Assembly (NCBI RefSeq): GCF_025602895.1
Contig: NW_026516540.1
Coordinates: 1-25,149 of the forward strand
DNA from: Polychytrium aggregatum
Taxonomy: Eukaryota; Chytridiomycota; Chytridiomycetes; Polychytriales
DNA length: 25,149 nucleotides
Direction: 5' to 3'
Position numbers and translations under genes: made by a program. This document shows, one piece after another, positions 1 through 7,154 of the stretch (within the stretch, counting starts at the first letter, position 1; each line of letters starts with the position of its first letter). Under the pieces are notes generated by a model, which saw only the letters and a list, made by a program, of their open reading frames with translations, ran no database searches and was not told the origin of the DNA.

Positions 1-685
1 CGGATGCCAGTAGCAACAGTTGCCCAAGCAAGGAGAATGCTCCTGTGGCGAGTCGGGTGTTTCCCACCTAAACCCGACAAGGAGTGCAAAAAGACCGGAC
101 CCAACGGCCCCAAGGTGTATGTCAACAGAAAACATGCAGCAGAATGTGTCCGAGCCAAGGACCGACTCGAGAAATATGTTCACCCCACATCGATCCCCGA
201 AGGCATCACCTACATCGACCTTGCAATCGACGCACTCCCCAAGTTGGCTCGAGTGCCAACAAGACCACTCACCACCGATCCTGAAAAACAGAGAAGATGG
301 CGTGCCAAGCGCAGCCGAGTACTGAACAACAGACCAGCGATCTGGCTGGATGTCGTGGCGGTGCTGGATGACATCGCAACCAAATGTCTGTCGTGGACAG
401 CGGCCCCTCGGGCTGACCAATCGCAGCAAACAAGTACCTGAGAAAGAAACCCTCCCAGACGCATGAGCAGACACTTGGACAGGGAAGCCGGAGCTAGAGT
501 CCCAAACTGTCACTGAATGGATGAGTTCGGCAAAACTTGACATCGCCGTCCCTCCGCAAACAGGCCCCATGGGATAGAGAGCTGTACACCGACGACCCAA
601 ATGTCCCGGTTGGCAAAGCCAACACCCAGTGCCAGAGCCCAAAAGGGACGCTAAGGCAAAGTCTTTAATAAAGACCCACCTATTG
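1..685. other. Outer segment, unrecognised; ends inside a tRNA-Gly copy
   Basis: A reading frame starts at ATG 4 and runs to TGA 439-441 (145 codons), but I recognise no domain in it. Comparison with the right arm shows four one-base indels in homopolymer or near-homopolymer runs (around 60, 87, 138 and 287), so the two arms predict different proteins and neither frame can be trusted. The residues translated between about 160 and 290 (core VHPTSIPEGITYIDLAIDAL) are open in a common frame in both arms and are the best candidate coding piece. A perfect 7-bp stem with a one-base centre lies at 661-675 (gtctttaataaagac), ten bases before the truncated tRNA. The abrupt join at 685/686 suggests the end of an inserted element. 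No terminal repeat or transposase motif is visible. Confidence 0.4.
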
Positions 686-701
686 ACTGGACCAACCATG
701 C
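686..701 (-). pseudogene. Truncated tRNA-Gly 5' fragment (16 nt)
   Basis: On the minus strand these 16 bases equal the first 16 bases of the intact tRNA-Gly at 2492-2562 (gcatggttggtccagt). The 5' flank beyond it (ggaataaccttatca and onward) is also shared with the intact gene. Homology stops abruptly after base 16, where the unrelated outer segment begins. This is a duplicated or interrupted tRNA gene and cannot make a tRNA by itself. Confidence 0.75.
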
Positions 702-840
702 TTGGATGATAAGGTTATTCCAATATGCTATATGAATACAGCAATGCTTGACGCCGCAAACGCAGCCATGAGCCACTCATTCGACACCACAACCACTGCC
801 ATCAGCATTTCATTCGACACCGCAACCACGGCAATCATTG

Positions 841-960
841 CTACCACTGTTACCACGGCAACCACGGCAACCACGGCAACCACGGCAACTACGGCAACTA
901 CGGCAACTACGGCAACTACGGCAACTACGGCAACTACGGCAACTACGGCAACCACTGCAA
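841..960. repeat. 9-bp minisatellite, unit CAACTACGG / CAACCACGG
   Basis: About 13 tandem 9-bp units. The outer units are caaccacgg and the inner seven or so are caactacgg, showing local homogenisation of one variant. The period is a multiple of three, so all frames stay open, which explains the spurious repetitive reading frames on both strands. Confidence 0.9.
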
Positions 961-2223
961 TTCATTGCTGTCCGCTCAAAGCCAAAATGCGCTGTGTACT
1001 TTAACCCATTCTCCCGCGCAAGTGATCAACTCTGTCTACAATGCGACATCAGTATATACCGAATAAATAAACACCCCATTTCTGCTCACGGATGCCTTCT
1101 CCACTTGCCCACAGGGAGCGGCCGAGCCGACACAGCTTTGCGACCACTCTTCGGCCGCAGGCACAAGCTGCCATTTTTCGAAGCTGAACATTGATCCGTA
1201 AATCCGACGAGAATACTGCGCATTACACAGACACATATTTCCGCGCCCGCTTCAGCCACGTAGTAAATTGTACAACTTCGATTGAAGATTATACATGGTC
1301 AATATCTGGGAAAGGACATCCAGAGTGTAAAATCGCATGTACTTCGTTTGTCCATCCGTTTGGCCATCCGCTTGACCATCCGCTTGGCCATCCGCTTGAT
1401 CATCCGTTACCTGTCCCCAGACGCGAGATGTGATGGAGCCGATCGATATCAACCATGCACGTATGATCACCCAGGTCAGCACTCCATATCAATCATACAA
1501 TCGTACAAGGGCGATCTTGTTATGAACCAACGTTGGCGGGAACATATCCGGCGCGCCCTGAACCGCGCGCGCCACGACAGGATATCTTCCTATAAAGCCC
1601 ATGCTCACCCCAAACCAGTATTACTCCTTGTTCGAGGATATTCTTGTTCCTTCATCATAATATATCTCTTCACGTATACAGGCTTGCTGTTTCTCCCTAA
1701 TCTTCCCTAACAGATCTCCCGCAATGTCCCGATATCTTGTTGACCGTATGGTGCTTTGTTTGAGGGATAACTTTGAACAGAGACACCTCAAACGAATAGC
1801 GGCCACGCCTCGAATGAGCTGCGGTGGATATTCAATTCCGAAATCACATCTAAAGATATGATTTCTCAGGTCTTGTAGTACTTGACTGGACATGAGATAC
1901 TTGACATGGTCGCTCCTTTGCAAACGGATCTTTCGAAATGGCAACCGTGGTGAAGACAATAAGATATCACATTTGGAGCCTCCAAAAGCCAACACCAGTG
2001 ACTCAGAGGCAAGTGAGTCGTTGATATACAGACGCGAATGTCGAGAGCAAATCCCTTATATTATCCAAAGTTCGGTTTTTGGAGGCCAGCGTTGACAGGG
2101 ATGCATTATTATCATGCGAAGAATAAATGGATCCAGAGCCATAAGTTGAAACGATCGCTACCCATCTGGCACTGTGACCATGTTGAATTGGGCAACATGC
2201 CGCAAATTTCGGCCTTTGGTGGA
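961..2223. other. Intergenic stretch, no supported gene
   Basis: Apart from the 12-bp minisatellite at 1345-1408, I see no gene here. Frames of 60-140 codons occur on both strands but lack recognisable motifs, and their composition looks like random translation. Two CCCTAA hexamers 10 bp apart (1695-1700, 1705-1710) are too few to be a telomeric array. A GC-rich knot (ggcgcgccctgaaccgcgcgcgcc, split at 1550-1573) stands out from the AT-rich surroundings. Confidence 0.6.
1345..1408. repeat. 12-bp minisatellite, unit CCATCCGCTTGR
   Basis: About five tandem 12-bp units with variants at two positions (ccatccgtttgg, ccatccgcttga, ccatccgcttgg). The array has the same length in the right arm. Frames through it read as repeating tetrapeptides, so the coding appearance there is artefactual. 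Confidence 0.85.
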
Positions 2224-2373
2224 TAGCAGTGGTTGCAGTGGTTGCAATGGTAGCAATGGTAGCAGTGGTTGCAGTGGTTGCAGTGGTTGCAATGATTGCC
2301 GTGGTAGCAGTGGTAGCAGTGGTAGCAGTGGTAGCAGTGGTAGCAGTGGTTGCCGTGGTTTCAGTGGTTGCGG
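2224..2373. repeat. 9-bp minisatellite upstream of tRNA-Gly, unit GGTAGCAGT / GGTTGCAGT
   Basis: About 16 units of 9 bp, with an inner run of near-identical ggtagcagt units flanked by ggttgcagt variants. It ends about 120 bp upstream of the intact tRNA-Gly. It corresponds to the array at 841-960 in opposite orientation but has homogenised a different unit. Confidence 0.9.
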
Positions 2374-2491
2374 TGTCGAATGAAATGCTGATGGCAGTGG
2401 TTGTGGTGTCGAAAGAATAGCTGGTGGCTGCGTTTGCGGCGTCAAGCATTACTGTATTCATATAGCATATTGGAATAACCTTATCATTCAA

Positions 2492-2562
2492 GCATGGTTG
2501 GTCCAGTGGTAGAATTGCCGCCTGCCACGCGGCAGACCCGGGTTCGATTCCCGGACCATGCA
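2492..2562 (+). tRNA. tRNA-Gly (GCC)
   Basis: A 71-nt cloverleaf. The acceptor stem GCATGGT pairs with ACCATGC and the discriminator base is A. The D arm contains ggtccagtggtagaa (A-box type). The anticodon loop CTGCCAC carries GCC, and the T arm is CCGGG-TTCGATT-CCCGG (B-box GGTTCGATTCC). There is no intron. A TTTTT run at 2564-2568 fits an RNA polymerase III terminator. The gene is intact in both arms, with a truncated relative 1.8 kb away at 686-701. Confidence 0.96.
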
Positions 2563-3290
2563 CTTTTTGTCTCGCCGTATTGTGATTCTGACTCTGATTC
2601 CGATTGTCGGTCTTGTCATGTCATACCAACATTTAAGTGTGTGTCCTCCATCACACCTGTTCCTCACTCGTCCGTGCGCATTATTTCTTTTATTTGGAAG
2701 GCTGTGATGTCGCTCGGCCGTCGTACCCATCGATACTGCCCGAGGCAATACGGAGGGCCTGTTGATATCGTCACCTGATTGGGCTTGTCAGCGTGTTTCA
2801 ATAGTCCTATGAACGAGAATGACCACTCCTCCAACACGAATACGGCGTTCAAATAGATTCTTTTGGAACAAGCGATGACGGTAAAGCTTGTCTCACACTT
2901 TCAGCGCGCATGATTTGCTCGGCAGAGCTACGGATAAATCCGGCTGTGGTTGCTGGGAAATTTATCGGCATGATCTGACTCGCTCACAACTTGCGGCGCA
3001 AATATTGGAGCATGGAACAGCCGGACCATATGAGGCTCCTTGGAACCGCTATCCCTGGATGACTCGGCGCTAGGCCAAGTAAATACTCCATTTTGACGAC
3101 CAGGTGCCGCCATTGTGTTTCGCAGCGTGGCACGAATAGAATTACAATATATATATAAACAGCAATTCAAATGTCGAGGGTGGAGATTAGCGCTGGGCAG
3201 TATGATGCGGCGGTGATGGAGCGGCATGGCGGTTGAGGTTGATAAATTTGCCATTATGATCTCAATTTTTTTCGACCTTTCCAAGAAATC
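2563..3290. other. Inter-tRNA spacer, no supported gene
   Basis: The space between the two tRNA genes contains the tRNA-Gly terminator and an alternating TA run at about 3148-3158. A 61-codon open frame at 2888-3073 has no ATG start (it opens with TTG) and no recognisable domain, so I do not call it. Confidence 0.6.
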
Positions 3291-3363
3291 GGCCGCATGG
3301 CCAAATGGATAAGGCGCTTGACTACGAATCAAGAGATTCCAGGTTCGACCCCTGGTGTGGTCG
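3291..3363 (+). tRNA. tRNA-Arg (ACG)
   Basis: A 73-nt cloverleaf. GGCCGCA pairs with TGTGGTC with two G-U pairs, and the discriminator base is G. The D arm is ggccaaatggataaggc. The anticodon stem CTTGA/TCAAG encloses the loop CTACGAA, giving ACG. The T arm is CCAGG-TTCGACC-CCTGG. There is no intron. A TTTT run at 3367-3370 can terminate RNA polymerase III. Confidence 0.96.
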
Positions 3364-4160
3364 TTATTTTGCTCTTGTTTTTGGACATCTGCTGTTCCGT
3401 GGCTCAGGTCATGGCCTCCTGTTGACTTTTGAGAGCCCGCCTGGGACGTGTGATTTTTCGGCTATTGATTATGACTGGCATGGGGAATGGGGCGTGGCAC
3501 CGAACCTCGAACTGGGGGGGGGATAGTTTTATTTTAGCTTGCTTGTAATTTTCTCTATTCAAGCTGAGGGACATCTATACCTCGTCTGTGCTTGCAAATC
3601 ACAGTCGTGAAGGTATGATAAATGTCAATCAGCCACACAAGTACAAGCTTGTCGCTTTCCATCGTGCTCGGCTTGACTCTGCTCCTGTCGTCTCGGACGT
3701 TTCCGTCCACCATTGATGATGACGAGTAACCCGAACACTCTTCCAAGTGTCCTCAACAATGTTTTGACATTCGGTGTTGTCGATCGGATATCTGCATCTC
3801 ACGTCGTTCGTTGTAACCGATCGCAGCAGCCAGTCGCAGTCGTCAGGTCGAGCAGCTTGTCGACTGTCCCGACGCTTTCGTGATTGCTCTTGTTCCAACC
3901 GGGATATCCGAGTTTCGGATCTTCGACGAAACATTCACCTGTTGCATTCAATCATCCCCATCAACACAGCTCGGGGAGTGGTCGAGGCTCAGCGATGCAA
4001 AGATCTCCTCGACCTTGGTGCACTGCTTGCAGGGTCTGTACATTCCCTATGGATGGTCAGAGCGGTGCCTGTACTCAACTCGCTATCATGCTGCAGTAGC
4101 ACCTCTCCACTTTTGATCCTCGCTCGACCCACAGTGCTACCGCCTGCCGCTTGCTGAGGA

Positions 4161-4187
4161 TCTCGAGGGTCTCGAGGGTCTCGAGGA
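4161..4187. repeat. 9-bp tandem repeat TCTCGAGGG, three units (one in the other arm)
   Basis: Three tandem units, the last ending in A. The mirror position in the right arm (20980-20988) has a single unit. This 18-bp difference accounts for the shift of mirror offset from 25167 to 25149. Confidence 0.95.
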
Positions 4188-4294
4188 TCAGTCCATTCTC
4201 CATCGTAGGTCGGATGAGCGTCTTGATGGTCCTCGTTAGAGTCTTGTCTGATGGCCTCGAGGCACCGGAACTCTTTGGCCATTCACATTTCCAT

Positions 4295-4365
4295 GCCATC
4301 AGGTTTCCCTGCCATCAGTGTTTCTCTACCATCAGTATTTCCCTGCCATCCGTATTTCCCTGCCA
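4295..4365. repeat. 17-bp minisatellite, unit GCCATCAGTATTTCCCT
   Basis: Four consecutive units of 16, 17, 17 and 17 bp plus the start of a fifth, each with 1-3 substitutions. It has the same copy number in the right arm. Confidence 0.85.
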
Positions 4366-4905
4366 ACACAAGCACACCTTGATGTTCTTCTCTGGAGGTT
4401 GCGCGACGGGTTTTGATGCAGTCTTGATTGTGGGTGAGCATACGGACTCGGTGTGATCATGCATATGATATGGGCAGAGTACTTTGTGGATCATTCGGGC
4501 AGTAGCTTCCCCAAAGCTGACATGCGGCTGTGTGCATTGTATTTGTGCTTGGTTCGCACATCAAGGCAATGATGTCGTCCATCGACAACCACTCACTCAC
4601 CACTCGCTCACTACTCACCACGTCCAGACCAGCTGAGTCCAGTTGGGCACATCGGAAGATCTGTGTATCTCCTCTGTGTCGCTGTCTCGATTCCCAACCC
4701 CATCTCTGTCTCGGCATTGGATCTGTGGGCCCTGATGGTGATCATCATGACAGTTGTCGATGGAGGACGGCGTTGCATGTCTGAGTGTGAGTTGCCGCCA
4801 AACCAATCGATATCTAACGCTGGTGGTAATGACAGATGCTGGATGTGTGGGAATGCGGGTGACAAGCATTGGTTGACTGGCACTCGATCCATGGATCCAA
4901 TGCGA

Positions 4906-5010
4906 TCCTGGTTTCGTGACTGTGCCACTCTCATTCCATTCCACCCATCTCGCCTGGACATCATCACTGCACTCTCCTCACATCCTAGTCTGTTGCATCA
5001 TTCAGCCAAC
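4906..5010 (+). promoter_or_regulatory. 5' flank of gene A, duplicated upstream of gene C
   Basis: From tcctggttt to the ATG this flank matches 10787-10904 upstream of gene C almost base for base, except that C has a 13-bp insertion (catctcatcgcct) made by local duplication. The insertion is not a multiple of three and puts the upstream frame out of register between the two genes, so the segment is untranslated leader or promoter rather than coding. No TATA box is obvious. Confidence 0.6.
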
Positions 5011-6501
5011 ATGGCTCACCCGGCCATCGATGAACACTACCCAGATAGATTCACCATCATATGCTGCAACGACGGTTTCCAGCTTGCCCTCGACCACAAC
5101 ACCATCAAGATCCTGCTCAGAGTATGCAAACGAGCCCGACCCCTCCTGAGCTCCAAGATGCCTCGCTTCCACCGCTGGTGTCAGAGCATGGAGCTACTCA
5201 ATCTGGAAGGACACCTGCGAATCGGTCTCACACCGAGCGACCAGATCGCCCTCTCGCTACACTTCGAGGATCAGGCTGCAGCCGACCGATCCTGGCTCGT
5301 TGCTCAAGCAGACCAAGGAAACGCACCGGTCTCGTATCTCCTTGCTCGGGTGTTGCAATCTGAGAACGACACAGAAGCAGACGATGACGATGAGCTTGAA
5401 GAGAATGCCAAGCATCAGCAAATCTTCCACCATCTGAAGCGGGCAGCCAAGGCAAGCCATTCCATGGCCCAGTTCCATCTTGCAGAATGCTATCTCAACG
5501 GTCGCGGCGTCAAACAAGACTTCACCAAGGCCGTGGAACTGTATCGCAGACTTGCAGATCACGGAATATCTCAGGCTCAAGTCGCCCTCGGTCAATGCTA
5601 CGAGAGTGGTGAAGGTGTCGATCAGAGCTTCACCACCGCGATCGAGTGGTATTCCAAGGCAGCAGATCAAGCCAACGAAGGCGGCCGGCTCCATATCGGG
5701 TTCCTCCAAGGGTGGCTCTCGTTCATCGGCCATGATGTCGAACAGAGCGACGTTAATGCGCTCAACCACTGGCAGGAAGTCAGCACCCAGTCCACCGATC
5801 CGATCATCAAACCCATCGCAACTCACATGGTCGGATGGATGCACTACCTTGGCCGAGGAACCGTACGCGACGAGCCAAGGGGTGTCAGGATCATCCGAGA
5901 GAACAAGTCGGACCGTTTCAAGCTCGGAGAGTCCGAGAGTCTGGCTGCATACGGTGATGCCAACTCCACCTCGCCCGTTGCCCGCAAGCTCTTCCAGTTT
6001 TGCCAGTTGGGATCAGATCGTGACTGGCTCTGCAAGCACTTCATGGCTCTGTGTCTGCACCATGGTTTCGGCACTACCCAGGACCGGATGAAGGCAGCTT
6101 GTGTCTTTGAGCAGCTCGCCAACGACGGCCACAGCGACAGCCAGTTGCGGATCGGAAAATACCTCCACTGGGGCCTGGGAGTATTGGAGGACCGAATTAC
6201 GGCATTCGAGTGGTACAGCAAATCGGCCGACCAAGGCAATTCGTACGGGCAGTGGATGACTGGTGTATGCTACTACTGGGGATACGGAGTAACCAAGGAC
6301 TTTGCCAAAGCATTCGAGTGGTATCGCAGATCGGCCGAGCAGGGAAATCGATACGGACAAGATTCTATCGGTAGATGCTACAAACATGGCGAAGGGGTAC
6401 CTGAAGACATCGACACTGCCGTCCTCTGGTACCACAAGTCCGCCGACCAGGGACACAAAAACGCCATCGAGAGACTCAAGGAGCTCGGCGAGTGGCATTG
6501 A
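5011..6501 (+). CDS. Gene A: SEL1-repeat protein (496 aa), left copy
   Basis: This is a single-exon frame from ATG 5011 to TGA. I chose this ATG because its context (gccaacATGg) is favourable, gene C has the matching ATG, and the shared sequence upstream is broken by a 13-bp indel between the paralogues. The frame stays open upstream to 4663 without being supported as coding. Residues 1-100 form an unassigned N-terminal region (motifs IICCNDGFQLALDHN, RWCQSMELL), followed by an acidic stretch (TEADDDDELEE, 121-131). SEL1-like repeats of about 36 residues follow at roughly 151-186, 187-222, 265-295 (degenerate), 338-374, 375-410, 411-446 and 447-482. Typical cores are GVCYYWGYGVTKDFAKAFEWY and SAEQGN. 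SEL1 repeats form alpha-alpha superhelical scaffolds for protein-protein contact. There is no signal peptide or membrane segment. Function beyond scaffold is unknown. Residues about 191-247 differ from the right copy. Confidence 0.85.
   Translation: MAHPAIDEHYPDRFTIICCNDGFQLALDHNTIKILLRVCKRARPLLSSKMPRFHRWCQSMELLNLEGHLRIGLTPSDQIALSLHFEDQAAADRSWLVAQADQGNAPVSYLLARVLQSENDTEADDDDELEENAKHQQIFHHLKRAAKASHSMAQFHLAECYLNGRGVKQDFTKAVELYRRLADHGISQAQVALGQCYESGEGVDQSFTTAIEWYSKAADQANEGGRLHIGFLQGWLSFIGHDVEQSDVNALNHWQEVSTQSTDPIIKPIATHMVGWMHYLGRGTVRDEPRGVRIIRENKSDRFKLGESESLAAYGDANSTSPVARKLFQFCQLGSDRDWLCKHFMALCLHHGFGTTQDRMKAACVFEQLANDGHSDSQLRIGKYLHWGLGVLEDRITAFEWYSKSADQGNSYGQWMTGVCYYWGYGVTKDFAKAFEWYRRSAEQGNRYGQDSIGRCYKHGEGVPEDIDTAVLWYHKSADQGHKNAIERLKELGEWH
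5581..5751 (+). other. Divergent tract inside gene A (arm-specific)
   Basis: Between 5581 and 5699 I count about 26 substitutions against the mirror (19468-19586), with one more at 5751, while flanking gene sequence is identical. There are no indels and the frame is kept. The right-arm version shares stretches with gene C (for example attgccctcggt, gagaatggtgaaggtgtcga) but is not identical to it, which points to a further paralogue as donor. Confidence 0.85.
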
Positions 6502-7154
6502 TCCCCGATTTCACATGAGTGCATCATATCCAAACAAAAAAGCTGCAACAATGCAGAGGTAATCAGAACAGTCAAGTAACCAGGATGTCAACACCCATCC
6601 CAGTCACGGAGACGTCAAACAGTGTTTTAGAGCGTGGTTCCAATGAAGCAACGATCGCTGAGTGATGTTATGTTTTATATTCAATACCTTCACTCCACAA
6701 GCCCGTGGTGTCCCATCACAACCTTACGCTGACGGACCCGTGGAGACATCGAATGATCCGACAACGACAAAATCCGCAATCAGATATTTTGAGAATGTCC
6801 CGTACTTTGGCTTCCCATGACCCAGCCGAACGAATCCCCGAGCGGGACCTGGAGACATGCTTGTCCCTCTACACCCTCTCAAAAGCAGTACGCCCCCCCC
6901 CGAATGGCTCGCCGTATGAACTGAAGAGTTGACGAGAGCCACAACAGGGGTGCATGGGCATGCTTGTTCACCCACTGCTGGGCAAAATACGGAACTGATG
7001 GCTGGCTGTCTTAAATCCATACAACTATCATAAACAGCAGATATCCAAACCGATCCCGAGTGTGGGAAGACGCCTCATGACTGCCACGAGGAGATCGGTA
7101 TTCACTGGGAAATCTCAACAGACTCGAGCTGATGGAAAATGGAAAATACAGGGT
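6502..7154. other. Intergenic between convergent genes A and K
   Basis: This region holds the 3' ends of A (plus) and K (minus). A nine-C run lies at 6893-6901. Segments 6636-6690 and 6928-6990 have weak relatives in the central spacer, suggesting a family-specific 3' flank. I see no gene. An A-rich run at 6534-6542 lies soon after the A stop, but no clear polyadenylation signal can be named. Confidence 0.6.

Larger units (their letters stand above)
686..960 (-). repeat. Inverted duplicate of the tRNA-Gly 5' flank block
   Basis: Read on the minus strand, the block repeats the organisation of 2224-2507 on the plus strand: 9-bp minisatellite, then the segment with cattcgacaccgcaacc and gacgccgcaaacgcagcc, then the start of tRNA-Gly. 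The non-satellite part matches almost base for base. The satellite parts have different dominant units. Long frames rich in alternating Thr/Ala or Val/Ala across it are by-products of the 9-bp period, not genes. Confidence 0.8.
3364..4905. other. Intergenic stretch with small satellites, no supported gene
   Basis: Contents that can be named are a run of nine G at 3514-3522 (ten in the right arm), the 9-bp repeat at 4161-4187 and the 17-bp repeat at 4295-4365. On the minus strand, overlapping frames of about 70-100 codons between 4299 and 3629 could be remnants of a decayed or spliced gene, but no domain, clear splice structure or consistent frame supports one. The open frame leading into gene A from 4663 has no ATG at its beginning. 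Confidence 0.55.

Noticed and set aside
702..1004. Thr/Ala-repeat open frame across the minisatellite, and a 186-codon relative at 2003-2563 on the minus strand
   Set aside because: The 9-bp period keeps frames open by chance, and the second one runs through the tRNA-Gly gene. No gene evidence.
1695..1710. CCCTAA hexamers suggesting an interstitial telomere
   Set aside because: Only two copies, not in tandem, and none at the window ends.
841..2373. CRISPR-like array
   Set aside because: The units are contiguous 9-bp repeats without spacers, in a eukaryotic sequence.
2888..3073. 61-codon frame downstream of tRNA-Gly
   Set aside because: It begins with TTG, has no internal ATG in frame near the start and no recognisable domain.
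3629..4299. Possible spliced or decayed gene on the minus strand
   Set aside because: Several short frames overlap, but I could not identify convincing splice sites, a domain, or a consistent frame across the 18-bp arm difference.
4663..5010. N-terminal extension of gene A by 116 residues
   Set aside because: There is no ATG at the frame's beginning (it starts at GTG), and the homologous flank of gene C carries a 13-bp insertion that destroys this frame.
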